Assembly: GCA_020636355.1 (NCBI GenBank)
Contig: JACJYB010000002.1
Location: forward strand, 124,001 to 188,000
Direction of reading: 5' to 3'
DNA: 64,000 nt
From: Lewinellaceae bacterium
GTDB lineage: Bacteria > Bacteroidota > Bacteroidia > Chitinophagales > Saprospiraceae
Shown: positions 50,965 to 60,164 of the stretch, one piece after another
Layout of the letters: the number at the start of each line of letters is the position of its first letter
How positions within the stretch are numbered: the first letter of the stretch is position 1
The notes under the pieces: generated by a model
Told to the model about the DNA's origin: nothing
The model's input: the letters and a program-made list of their open reading frames with translations, nothing else
Databases searched by the model: none
Made by a program: the position numbers and the translations under genes

Positions 50965-52293
50965 TTACGGTTTTACGGATTTGGGTAAATAGATCATCTC
51001 AACCCGGTTTGCCGGAGTAAAATAGCGCTGGGCGACTCGTTGAATATCCTGACGGGTTACTGCCAGGTATTGATCAATTTGTGTATTGATCAGATTGGAG
51101 TCCCCGAAGTAGAGGTAATAATTAGCCAGCGATTCTGCGATTTGAGCCATGGTGGTATTCGATGAGATGAAATCTTTCTCCACCTGATTGCGCAACTTTT
51201 GGAACTCATCCTCAGAGATGAGATTTTCCTGTACTTTTTTGATTTCTTCATCCATTGCACTGGACAGATCTCCGGTTGATACGTTAAGGTTGGCGATGCC
51301 ATATGCTATAACGATACCCGGATCCTCGAGGGGTAATGGGATACTACCGGCAAAAACCGCTTTTTGCTGTTCATCGACCAAAGCTTTATAAAACCGGGAA
51401 CTCTGCCCCTGGGAGAGCAATTGAGCCAGCATGGAGACCGCATAAAAATCAGGTGTCCCCTGAGCCGGGATCCGGTAACCCTGGATAACCGCCGGCAACT
51501 GAATGTTGTCATATATGGTATCAATAACCGGTCCCTTCAAGGGCGGCTCGGTAATGTTCGGCCGATAAACCGGTTTTTCACTGGGTTGAATCGGTGCAAA
51601 GTATTTGCCGATCAAACTTTTCGTCTCTTCCAAGTCAAAATCACCGGCTATTGAAAGCACGGCATTGTTCGGTACGTAAAAAGATCTATAGAACTGTACG
51701 TAATCATCTTCTTTGGCTGCATTGAGGTGTTCCATACTCCCAATGACCGGCCACCGGTACGGATGAACTGTGAAGGCGTGGGCCATTATTTCCTGAAGGA
51801 ATGTTCCATAAGGCTGATTGTCAATACGCTGTCGCCGTTCCTCCTTCACCACTTCGCGCTGAGTTTCGATCCCTTCTTCTTCAACCTTGGCATGCATCAT
51901 TCGCTCGGATTCAAGCCATAATCCAAGGGCAAGTTGATTGGATGGCAACACTTCATAATAATAAGTGCGGTCATTACTGGTATTGGCATTCAGAACGCCA
52001 CCAGCGGACTCCACATATTTGGCATATTCACCTCTGCCTATGTTATCCGAACCTTCAAATAGGAGATGTTCAAAAAAATGAGCGAATCCGGTTCTTTCCG
52101 GATTTTCATTCTTTGATCCTACATGGTACATTACGGAAACCGCCACGATCGGAGTAGAATGGTCTTCGTGAAGGATGACATGTAATCCGTTGGGCAAATC
52201 ATATTCTTCAAATGGAATGGTCTGTGCAAAAGTGACTCCTGCACTGCACGCCCCTAATACAAAGAGGAGCGAAAATCTGATGAATCGCTTCAT
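50965..52293 (-). CDS. Active M16 family zinc metallopeptidase
   Basis: This 442-residue exported peptidase has the catalytic motif His72-x-x-Glu75-His76 in TGFAHFFEHLLFEGSDNIG, and a downstream ESERM region likely to give the third zinc ligand. The C-terminal half carries GQSSRFYKALVDEQQ (R/Y motif). A signal ends near GVTFAQ; LGAC might alternatively be a lipobox. It is the first gene of a three-gene unit with a non-catalytic M16 partner and a lipoprotein. Confidence 0.93.
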   Translation of the reverse strand: MKRFIRFSLLFVLGACSAGVTFAQTIPFEEYDLPNGLHVILHEDHSTPIVAVSVMYHVGSKNENPERTGFAHFFEHLLFEGSDNIGRGEYAKYVESAGGVLNANTSNDRTYYYEVLPSNQLALGLWLESERMMHAKVEEEGIETQREVVKEERRQRIDNQPYGTFLQEIMAHAFTVHPYRWPVIGSMEHLNAAKEDDYVQFYRSFYVPNNAVLSIAGDFDLEETKSLIGKYFAPIQPSEKPVYRPNITEPPLKGPVIDTIYDNIQLPAVIQGYRIPAQGTPDFYAVSMLAQLLSQGQSSRFYKALVDEQQKAVFAGSIPLPLEDPGIVIAYGIANLNVSTGDLSSAMDEEIKKVQENLISEDEFQKLRNQVEKDFISSNTTMAQIAESLANYYLYFGDSNLINTQIDQYLAVTRQDIQRVAQRYFTPANRVEMIYLPKSVKP

Positions 52294-52445
52294 AGTTCAA
52301 TAGTTAGTCTTGCAAAATTGATCGAAATACTCGTATTCATTCATTTATTCTACGAATGAAACATTAACCAGGACAAAGGTTTTGGAGTTCCTTACTGCAA
52401 ACATAAGGAGCGGGCAATGTGTTTTAATTTATCCGGTATAATTAA

Positions 52446-52922
52446 TCAATTGACCATTTTATCTGCACAGCAGGAGCTGGCGAAAGCTTCTGGTTTTGCC
52501 TTAAACACAAATCCCATGCTTAATATATAGCCCATCGCTTCGCGTAGTGCTTCATTGGATCGGAATGACGGATCGGTATTGATGTCTGCGTGAACTTCCA
52601 GGCCAACATCGTATTTATCCAGCAGGTCATGAATGCTATAAGCTATCTCGACGGACCGGCCTACTTCGGTGATCATTCTTTCCTTCAGGGACATCCGCTG
52701 TTTTACCCGATAATTATTGATTAACATGAAGCCGCCCTTCTTTTCACGCAAAAAGACAATTACGGTGGCATATTCAACCAGTTCGCCCCGCACCCGGGAA
52801 TCCGTACCAATGCATATTTTTAGTTTATTCCCAAGCGCTTGTTCACGTTCGATGTACATGGCCACGGTATCGTAGAGGGATTGATCTATTTTTTCTCCGT
52901 TAAGTCGGCGCCATTTTTCCAT
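52446..52922 (-). CDS. YkuK-like ribonuclease H-fold protein
   Basis: This 158-residue protein matches YkuK/DUF458, a ribonuclease H-like family of unknown role: LKICIGTDSRVRGELVEYAT, VVFLREKKGG-type strand, VHADINTDPSFRSNEALREA and the C-terminal GYILSMGFVFKAKPEAFASS. The acidic residues in GTDSR and DINTD are those expected for a metal site. It stands alone with no visible promoter. Confidence 0.87.
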   Translation of the reverse strand: MEKWRRLNGEKIDQSLYDTVAMYIEREQALGNKLKICIGTDSRVRGELVEYATVIVFLREKKGGFMLINNYRVKQRMSLKERMITEVGRSVEIAYSIHDLLDKYDVGLEVHADINTDPSFRSNEALREAMGYILSMGFVFKAKPEAFASSCCADKMVN

Positions 52923-53036
52923 AACAAGCTGCTTTTCCCTCTAACCTATTAAAAATTTTCAATAGTATAGAGCGTTAATTATTATGGTTTTATAAACAAA
53001 TTGTTAATTCGACAATTATTCATAGAATGGAACAAA

Positions 53037-55160
53037 ATGATTAAAAATCCTGTTATAAGGCCGCATATGATCCATCGCATTGTTCACTTTGCGGTATTAG
53101 CAGTTATTGTCCATCTGATCGCCTCCTGTCACTCCATACCTGAAAAAAACCACCTGGCCGGCGAACGCAGTCCCTACTTGCAGATGCATGCACGCAATCC
53201 GGTGGATTGGTATCCGTGGTCTCCTCAAGCATTTGAGAAGGCCCAAAAAGAAAATAAGTTACTTTTGATCAGTTGTGGTTATTCAGCGTGTCATTGGTGC
53301 CATGTCATGGAAGAAGGCGCATTTTCCGACACGGCGGTTGCCCGCTTTTTGAATAGACATTATATTTCCATCAAAGTTGATCGGGAGGAGCGGCCGGATA
53401 TCGATGCATTGTACATGCAATCCTGTCTGATAGCCGGGGGTGGTTCTTGCGGGTGGCCCCTGAATACCTTCGCACTTCCTGACGGCCGACCGGTATATAG
53501 TGGCACCTATTATCCAGCCAAAAACTTTCTGGATGTGCTTCGATATTTTGTCAAGGAGTACGACAACAACCCTGGAAAAATGACGAGCTACGCCGAGGAA
53601 CTGGAGCAGGGACTGCATAGCTCGCTTAGGCTACCGGTCTCCGCGATTGAAAAAGTCAAGCCTGATCCGATTGATTTCACCAACGATATTCTAAGCCGTA
53701 TGGATTGGGTCAATGGGGGATTTGTAGGGGCACCAAAGTTTCCTATGCCAGTAATTTTGCAATACCTGCTCGCAGAAGGGCATCTTCGGAATAATCCGCA
53801 AGCCATCCAGAGCGTAATGCTAACATTGGATAGAATGAGCAGAAGTGGCATTTACGATCAGGTTGGCGGTGGTTTTGCGCGTTATGCAGTGGATGAACAA
53901 TGGCACATCCCACATTTCGAAAAAATGCTGTATGACAACGCGTTGATCATCCAGCTTTATGCACAGGCTTTTAAGTACAATCAAAATCCTGAATATGCCC
54001 GTATCATCAGAGAGTCTCTCGATTTTGTTTTTGGCCAAATGAAGGGAGATGATTATTTCTTCAGCAGCATAGATGCAGACAGCCAGGGTGAGGAAGGCGC
54101 TTATTACCAATGGAAATGGAGCGATCTGCAGGCAGCTTTACCAGAACCCTCTACCCTCAAACTGGCAACCAGTTATTATGGAGCCATTCCCACCGGTAAT
54201 TGGGAACTAGGTAAAAATGTATTGCAGGCGCCACTATCGTTGAAACCACTTGAACAAAAGTTTGGTCTGGATTCACTGGCCATTTTGACCACCATGACAG
54301 AAGTCCGAACTAAATTGAAGGCAATCCGGTCATCCCGTGAAGCTCCCTCTGTGGATGTAAAAGGCATCACCGCCTGGAATGCACTGATGATAACCGCAAT
54401 CAGTGAATGTGCGCAGGCCTTGGATGATCCGGGGTACACCCAGACTGCTGTCACAACCGGGGATTTTATCTGGCAGAACCTCTACTCTGAAAAGCAAGGA
54501 CTCTACCGGATTTATATCCAGGGTGTGCATCAGGGCGCAGCCCAACTGGAAGACTATGCTTATCTCATCCGGGCTTTCATCAGTCTTTATGAATTGACCT
54601 TTCAAAAGTTATGGCTGGACAGAGCGGATCGATTGGTCCGAGAGGTACTGGAACATTTTGCGGACTCCAATAACCCGCTTTTTTACGGCACCGGAAACAT
54701 GCAGGATCAGTTAATCGTCCGGGCGATGCCATGGAGTGATGAGATTCTTCCTGCTCCTAACGCAATAATGGCTCAAAACCTGTTTATCCTGGGATCGATG
54801 CTGGATCGTCCCGACTATTTGGATCGCGCAGGCAGGATGGCTAAAGCTGTTTATCCCCAAATAGCGAAAACCTCGGATCCCTTCGCCTATATCAGTTGGA
54901 TGGCTCTGGATTGGTATTTATCCGGGGAACCACATGAAGTTGCCATTGTAGGAGGCCAGGCAGATCAAGTCCGGGTTCAATTGCAAAAACATTTTTTGCC
55001 TTATGACCATTTTATGGGTAGTGACCGGGAAGAAAACCTTGCTCTATTAAAAGAAAAGTATCGGCCGGACCAAACCTGGATTTATGTTTGTGAACAAGGA
55101 TTGTGCAAGCGACCGGTTCAGGATGTTCTTGCAGCATTGAACTTATTGCATGGAAACTGA
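53037..55160 (+). CDS. Thioredoxin-fold DUF255 lipoprotein (YyaL/SPATA20 family)
   Basis: The protein of about 707 residues has a lipoprotein signal (IVHFAVLAVIVHLIASCHS). The YyaL/SPATA20 layout follows: SPYLQMHARNPVDWYPW, the thioredoxin-type CxxC in YSACHWCHVMEEGAFSD, WPLNTFALPDGRPVYSGTYY and an alpha/alpha-toroid C-terminal domain (WNALMITAISECAQALDDPG). The last stretch includes EQGLCKRPV. ATG 53037 and 53067 both precede the signal; TTG 53001 is unlikely. Substrate unknown. Confidence 0.92.
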   Translation: MIKNPVIRPHMIHRIVHFAVLAVIVHLIASCHSIPEKNHLAGERSPYLQMHARNPVDWYPWSPQAFEKAQKENKLLLISCGYSACHWCHVMEEGAFSDTAVARFLNRHYISIKVDREERPDIDALYMQSCLIAGGGSCGWPLNTFALPDGRPVYSGTYYPAKNFLDVLRYFVKEYDNNPGKMTSYAEELEQGLHSSLRLPVSAIEKVKPDPIDFTNDILSRMDWVNGGFVGAPKFPMPVILQYLLAEGHLRNNPQAIQSVMLTLDRMSRSGIYDQVGGGFARYAVDEQWHIPHFEKMLYDNALIIQLYAQAFKYNQNPEYARIIRESLDFVFGQMKGDDYFFSSIDADSQGEEGAYYQWKWSDLQAALPEPSTLKLATSYYGAIPTGNWELGKNVLQAPLSLKPLEQKFGLDSLAILTTMTEVRTKLKAIRSSREAPSVDVKGITAWNALMITAISECAQALDDPGYTQTAVTTGDFIWQNLYSEKQGLYRIYIQGVHQGAAQLEDYAYLIRAFISLYELTFQKLWLDRADRLVREVLEHFADSNNPLFYGTGNMQDQLIVRAMPWSDEILPAPNAIMAQNLFILGSMLDRPDYLDRAGRMAKAVYPQIAKTSDPFAYISWMALDWYLSGEPHEVAIVGGQADQVRVQLQKHFLPYDHFMGSDREENLALLKEKYRPDQTWIYVCEQGLCKRPVQDVLAALNLLHGN

Positions 55161-55190
55161 CATGAAATGTATAATCATTATACCTTTGCA

Positions 55191-55198
55191 TCACCAAA
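55191..55198 (+). promoter_or_regulatory. -7 promoter element of the ccmE-ccmF operon
   Basis: TACCTTTG matches TAnnTTTG exactly, ending 12 nt before the ccmE ATG. Transcription starting about 6 nt later would give a very short leader. Confidence 0.45.
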
Positions 55199-55210
55199 AG
55201 GCAGTGTGAT

Positions 55211-55597
55211 ATGAAAAGAATTCACTTGATCATCGGCGCTATGATCGTTCTTGGGATCGGGCTGATCATTCAGGCATCAGGAGACATGAGCACCTATGGC
55301 ACCTTCCAGGAAGCTCAGCACACAGGCAAAAAGGTAAAAATCGTTGGCACCCTGGCAAGGGATAAAGAGATGAAATACAATCCGGAAGTGGACGCTAACT
55401 TTTTCTCATTCTACCTTACGGATGAAAATGGCGAAACCCAAGAAGTCATCTATCACAAAGAAAAGCCACGTGACTTTGAATTATCAGAGAAAATTGTGCT
55501 AACCGGACAAATGCATGATGGTACTTTCCGGGCGACAGATATCCTGCTAAAATGTCCATCCAAATACAAGGATGAAGAACTAAAGATGAAGTCTTAA
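55211..55597 (+). CDS. ccmE: Cytochrome c maturation heme chaperone CcmE (CxxxY type)
   Basis: This 128-residue protein has an N-terminal membrane anchor (HLIIGAMIVLGIGLIIQA) and a small beta-barrel with VKIVGTLARDKEMKYN and EKIVLTGQMHDGTFRATDIL. It holds heme for CcmF. The heme-attachment motif at the C-terminus reads LKCPSKYKDE: Cys115-x-x-x-Tyr119, where classic CcmE has His-x-x-x-Tyr. CxxxY forms are known from archaea and some other bacteria. It is 1 nt before ccmF. Confidence 0.92.
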   Translation: MKRIHLIIGAMIVLGIGLIIQASGDMSTYGTFQEAQHTGKKVKIVGTLARDKEMKYNPEVDANFFSFYLTDENGETQEVIYHKEKPRDFELSEKIVLTGQMHDGTFRATDILLKCPSKYKDEELKMKS

Positions 55598-55598
55598 T

Positions 55599-58445
55599 AT
55601 GGCTGAAGTGCAGCAGCAGGTTGCTTATCTGAATGAACATTTATGGGTAGGGCAAATTGGTCATCTGGCTATGGTGACCTTGTTTGTAACAGCCATACTG
55701 GCCATTTATTCTTTCTTTAAAGCAGGTAAGCTTAAAAACGCTCCCTGGATGAACCTGGGAACCAGTGCTTTTCTCGTGCATACCATTTCCACGCTTCTAG
55801 TGATTGGATTGTTGCTGTACAGCATGTTCAACCGATTTTACGAGTACAACTTTGTCTTTGAACAGGTTTCAGATGATTTACCGACAACTTATGTTTTTGT
55901 CGCATTCTGGGAAGGGCAGATCGGCAGTTTTCTCCTCTGGATGTTTTGGAATATTGCAATGGGATGGATGATCTGGCGCAGCAAATCCGAATGGGCTGCA
56001 CCGGTTCTTGGTTTTATGCTGATCATTCAGGCCTTCCTGGCATCAATGGTTTTGGGCATTTATCTTCCCGGAGATATCCCCATAGGACGGAGCCCGTTCA
56101 CATTGCTGAGGGATTTGAATGATGCACCTATATTCAGTAGTGCAGATTATATCCAGAGCATCCGCAAGATGGCCAATGGACTTAATGTATTGCTGCAAAA
56201 TTATTGGAATGTCATCCACCCTCCCACCCTGTTTCTGGGTTTTGCCGCAACTGCGGTTCCTTTTGCGTTTGCACTTTCAGGCATGTGGTACAAAGACCAT
56301 AAGTCCTGGCTACCTATAGCACTGCCCTGGGCTTTATTTGCAGGTGCTGTTCTCGGAACTGGCATTCTATTGGGAGGAGCCTGGGCTTACGAAGCGTTGA
56401 GCTTTGGAGGCTATTGGGCATGGGATCCGGTTGAAAACACTTCTTTCGTTCCCTGGCTAATCCTGGTAGCTGGTATTCATACCAATCTGATTGCCCGAAA
56501 CACCGGCTATTCGGTCAAGAGTACCTATGGATTTTACGGCCTGGCCTTTTTGCTGGTGGTTTATTCAACCTTCCTTACCAGGAGTGGCATTCTTGCCGAC
56601 ACTTCCGCCCATGCCTTCACCGAAATGGGGCTTCAAAAACAATTGTTACTGTACCTGGGGACCTTAATGGGACTATTTGTCCTCCTTTACATACGTACAC
56701 GGAAGTCCATACCTGTGATTGAGCAGGAAGAGAAACTTTCCAGCCGTGAATTCTGGATGTTTATCGGTTCACTAGTCCTTTTGTTTTCGGCCATCTTGAT
56801 AACCTACACAACCTCCATCCCGGTATACAATAAGGTTTTTGAAGGGATCGGCTCGCTCATCGGCAAAGATCTGTCTTCCTGGCATCGTGCCATGCCTCTG
56901 GAACCCATCGCTCATTACAACAAGTTTCAGGTTTGGGTAGCTTTCTTCCTGGGATTACTTACCGGTTTAAGCCAGTGGCTACGGTATCGCGCCCTGGGCT
57001 GGGATCAGAACAAAAAATCTTACTTTAATCGCCTTGCCTTCCACGCTGCCGGCGCATTGGCTTTAACCCTGCTTGTAAACCTGTGGTTATCCATCCACGC
57101 CTGGCAGTATCAGGCGATGTTATTTGCTTCGTCCTTTGCGGTCATTGCAAATACGGATTATCTCATTCGCCAGATCAAAGGGAATATCAAACTAGGCGCA
57201 TCAGCCTTATCCCATGCAGGTTTAGGCGTGATGCTCATTGGAATCCTGTCCAGTGGATTAAATCAGGATATCATCTCCAAGAATACCAATATCCTGAAAG
57301 AGGATTTTGGCAGTCTGGCCGATGAAAGCCTTTTTGATAATGTTTACCTTACTAAGAACATTCCCCAGCGTATGCGGGATTATACCCTGCTTTACAAGAA
57401 GGATACGATCATTCGCAATGAACGATTTTACGATATAGACATTTACAAACAAGGTACGGATGGCAAGATGACCGACAAATTCACCATCCACCCAGGTGTT
57501 GTATACGATGATCAATTCGCCAAGATATTATCCGTAAACCCTTCCATCCAACGTTATTGGAATCGGGATCTGTTCACATTGGTCGCTCAGGTAAATGCCC
57601 ATCATTCCGGCAATGAAGCATTGCATCAGCTGGAGGATTCCCTGACCTACCGGAAGATGAATACCCATTTGAAAGACACTTTTGAAACCAAGACGGTGAA
57701 GGCATGGATTGAAGCCATTGCATTTGAAAGTTCCAACCCGGACTACCAGCCGGAACCCGGCGATTTATGCATATCCCCGATATTCATGCTCGAAAGTAAA
57801 TCCACCGGTAAGATTTATCGATCCAAACCTTCCATCGTGCTGCGCGGGAATGTCGTCTATAGTTTATCCGATGTTGTTAATGAGGTCAATACCAAAATCA
57901 GGTTATCGGATGATTTACTGGATGAATATTTCCGGCAGGAAGCCAGTGCTAATTACTCAAAGCTCGAATTAAAACAAGGACAGGAAGCCCAGGTACAGGG
58001 ATATACTTTCCACTTTGCAGGATTTAACCGGCATCCCGAACACCCGATGTATCGTGCGGACTCATCCGATATTGCCATAAGTGCTTTCCTTGAAATCCGG
58101 GCACCAAATGGCAGTGTGTATCAGGCCGAGCCGATCTATTACATACGTGGAAACCGGCCTTACAATATTCCGGTCTATCTGCCCGACCCGGATCTCATGA
58201 TTCGATTCACCCATGTCGATCCCGGAAAAGAAACCATTGAACTCCAGGTAGGGAATGATCACATCAATCAATGGACCATACCTTTTGAAATCTCAAGTGA
58301 TTATCCCCGTGACGACTACGTGGTCCTTCAAGCAAAGATATTCCCAGGTATCAACTTGTTCTGGTCTGGCGGACTGCTTATGATGGCAGGCCTGGGACTG
58401 GCACTTTGGAGCCGCAAGAAACAGCGTAGAAGTACTAATGCTTAA
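55599..58445 (+). CDS. ccmF: Cytochrome c-type biogenesis protein CcmF (heme lyase)
   Basis: This 948-residue polytopic protein attaches heme to apocytochrome c. Many membrane helices are visible, with the WWD heme-handling motif in LSFGGYWAWDPVENTSFVPW near residues 266-285. It also shows LFLGFAATAVPFAFALSGM, VYSTFLTRSGILADTSAHAF and a large periplasmic region in the C-terminal half. It is preceded by ccmE and overlaps the next gene by 8 nt. Its size is within the CcmF/NrfE/CcsA range. Confidence 0.94.
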   Translation: MAEVQQQVAYLNEHLWVGQIGHLAMVTLFVTAILAIYSFFKAGKLKNAPWMNLGTSAFLVHTISTLLVIGLLLYSMFNRFYEYNFVFEQVSDDLPTTYVFVAFWEGQIGSFLLWMFWNIAMGWMIWRSKSEWAAPVLGFMLIIQAFLASMVLGIYLPGDIPIGRSPFTLLRDLNDAPIFSSADYIQSIRKMANGLNVLLQNYWNVIHPPTLFLGFAATAVPFAFALSGMWYKDHKSWLPIALPWALFAGAVLGTGILLGGAWAYEALSFGGYWAWDPVENTSFVPWLILVAGIHTNLIARNTGYSVKSTYGFYGLAFLLVVYSTFLTRSGILADTSAHAFTEMGLQKQLLLYLGTLMGLFVLLYIRTRKSIPVIEQEEKLSSREFWMFIGSLVLLFSAILITYTTSIPVYNKVFEGIGSLIGKDLSSWHRAMPLEPIAHYNKFQVWVAFFLGLLTGLSQWLRYRALGWDQNKKSYFNRLAFHAAGALALTLLVNLWLSIHAWQYQAMLFASSFAVIANTDYLIRQIKGNIKLGASALSHAGLGVMLIGILSSGLNQDIISKNTNILKEDFGSLADESLFDNVYLTKNIPQRMRDYTLLYKKDTIIRNERFYDIDIYKQGTDGKMTDKFTIHPGVVYDDQFAKILSVNPSIQRYWNRDLFTLVAQVNAHHSGNEALHQLEDSLTYRKMNTHLKDTFETKTVKAWIEAIAFESSNPDYQPEPGDLCISPIFMLESKSTGKIYRSKPSIVLRGNVVYSLSDVVNEVNTKIRLSDDLLDEYFRQEASANYSKLELKQGQEAQVQGYTFHFAGFNRHPEHPMYRADSSDIAISAFLEIRAPNGSVYQAEPIYYIRGNRPYNIPVYLPDPDLMIRFTHVDPGKETIELQVGNDHINQWTIPFEISSDYPRDDYVVLQAKIFPGINLFWSGGLLMMAGLGLALWSRKKQRRSTNA

Positions 58446-59178
58446 AATTGGCTTGGTAGGAACCGGAAATGTTGGCAGTCTTTTAGCCCATCGCCTTACT
58501 GGCATACAGTGGATTAAAACACGGAATTCCGATAGCATTACATCTCCGGAATTAACTCCAGTAGATCTGGTTATTCTTGCTGTTCCGGATCAGCAGATTT
58601 CAATCGCTTCCCGTCAGTTGGTTGATGTAATACCAGCCACGACCTGGATCGTCCATACTTCTGGTGTAATTTCCTGGGAGCAAATAGATCCATATTTTCT
58701 TCATCGGGGCGTTTTATACCCCTTGATGACCATAAGCAAGCATGTACCGCTTCAGGTTATCGATTTTCCATGGCTGGTCGATGGTAATAGTCCGGAATTT
58801 ATTAACTCGCTGGTCACGGAATGCGCTGATTGGGCGCTTTCGGCACGTGTGATGCAAACATCGGAGCGTGAAAAATTACACCTGGCAGCGGTCTTTGCCA
58901 ATAATTTCACCAATCATCTTTATCACCTGTCCAAGCGTTGGACAGCGGATAACCGACTCGACTTTGAGTTGTTGTTACCACTTATTCAGGAAACGGTTCT
59001 CAGACTTGCCACAACAGATCCTTCCGCTGTTCAGACGGGACCTGCCAGGCGAGGAGATCTGGGAACCATTCACCGACATCTTCAACTATTATCAACCCGT
59101 CCGGAAATGCGGTTTGTCTATGAGGTGTTGACTGCATCCCTTTTAAAAGAATATCATGCGATTGCTGAAGACCATTGA
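58438..59178 (+). CDS. DUF2520 Rossmann-fold protein
   Basis: This 246-residue protein has an N-terminal Rossmann domain (LKIGLVGTGNVGSLLAHRL, VILAVPDQQISIASRQLVDV) and a helical C-terminal domain (LAAVFANNFTNHLYHLSKRW, TGPARRGDLGTIHRHL). The pattern matches DUF2520 proteins, related to 6-phosphogluconate/pyrroline carboxylate reductases. Function is not established. It overlaps ccmF by 8 nt. Confidence 0.9.
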   Translation: MLKIGLVGTGNVGSLLAHRLTGIQWIKTRNSDSITSPELTPVDLVILAVPDQQISIASRQLVDVIPATTWIVHTSGVISWEQIDPYFLHRGVLYPLMTISKHVPLQVIDFPWLVDGNSPEFINSLVTECADWALSARVMQTSEREKLHLAAVFANNFTNHLYHLSKRWTADNRLDFELLLPLIQETVLRLATTDPSAVQTGPARRGDLGTIHRHLQLLSTRPEMRFVYEVLTASLLKEYHAIAEDH

Positions 59179-59434
59179 CCATCCCAGACTGCGAATTAGT
59201 ATATTTTTTCACAACCGTCGATTTTCAGTCAAAGCAGAAGATCTTCTTTACCAGGAGACAATAACCTTTAGGGAAGATGAAATTGAAAATCTGGAACAAT
59301 TGGAGCATTTGATTGAAACGACGGATTATCCGGGCCAAGCCTTAAAGAGAATTTCCGAAATGCACCAGGACCGGCTAAGAATGCTTGCCGCTCAAAGACC
59401 CGCAGGCAAAAATCAGGAAGAAGATATCCTCTGA
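59156..59434 (+). CDS. Small conserved-looking hypothetical protein (92 aa)
   Basis: The frame starts 23 nt inside DUF2520 and ends 22 nt inside the convergent udk gene. It encodes KTIDHPRLRISIFFHNRRFS, VKAEDLLYQETITFREDEIE and a C-terminal helix, a plausible soluble alpha/beta product. No family recognised. Overlap at both ends and spacing fit a real gene, but similarity is needed to confirm. Confidence 0.55.
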   Translation: MRLLKTIDHPRLRISIFFHNRRFSVKAEDLLYQETITFREDEIENLEQLEHLIETTDYPGQALKRISEMHQDRLRMLAAQRPAGKNQEEDIL

Positions 59435-60060
59435 GCATTTGCATACTTATTCAGCACTTGATGGATGTATGCTTTTAACACCATCAACCCGTTGTCATAA
59501 TTCTGATTGTTGGTGATGATCAGGTCGCATTCGTCATAAAATGGCCTGATGTATCGGTCAAATGCCGGAGAAACATGATGCTGATACCGGTAGAGCACAT
59601 CGGTGATCGGGTAATTACGTTCAGCACCATCACGCTTAATCCGTCGGATTATCTTCAAATCTTCTTTTGCATGGATAAACACCTTGAGATCCAGTAGCCG
59701 GCGCAAGGAAGAAAAATGGAATAAAAACAGCCCCTCAACTAAAATGATGGGTGCCGGATCATAAATCACATCCTTGGCAAATGATTGTGGATTATTAAAG
59801 ACGTATTCTTTCCGCAGCACTTTTTCGCCGGATATGATCCTGATCAAATCCGCTTCCATCGACTCCAGGTCAAACGATTCAGGCAGGTCAAAGTTCTCAA
59901 TACCATGTTCATCACACTGCTGCTGCTGAATCGGATGATAATATTCATCCATACTGATAATGCATAAATCATCGGAAGTGAAATGCTTGCGCAGATCCTG
60001 AATAAATGAGGTCTTACCCGATCCACTTCCGCCGGTAATGCCTATAATGTAGGGTTTCAT
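59413..60060 (-). CDS. udk: Uridine kinase
   Basis: This 215-residue kinase phosphorylates uridine (and cytidine) in salvage. It shows Walker A GITGGSGSGKTSFIQDL at residues 8-24, the base-binding SMDEYYHP and FDLPESFDLESMEADL. The C-terminal RIKRDGAERNYPITDVLYRY is also characteristic of the family. The neighbouring divergent nucleoside transporter may supply its substrate. Confidence 0.94.
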   Translation of the reverse strand: MKPYIIGITGGSGSGKTSFIQDLRKHFTSDDLCIISMDEYYHPIQQQQCDEHGIENFDLPESFDLESMEADLIRIISGEKVLRKEYVFNNPQSFAKDVIYDPAPIILVEGLFLFHFSSLRRLLDLKVFIHAKEDLKIIRRIKRDGAERNYPITDVLYRYQHHVSPAFDRYIRPFYDECDLIITNNQNYDNGLMVLKAYIHQVLNKYANAQRISSS

Positions 60061-60164
60061 GTACTGATTTGGTATTTGATTGACCTGGGCTGAAAATTAA
60101 AGATTTTTAACTAATTTCAACCCGGTCCCTAACCGTCTCGTTGAATTAATAAAGCAGGATCAAG

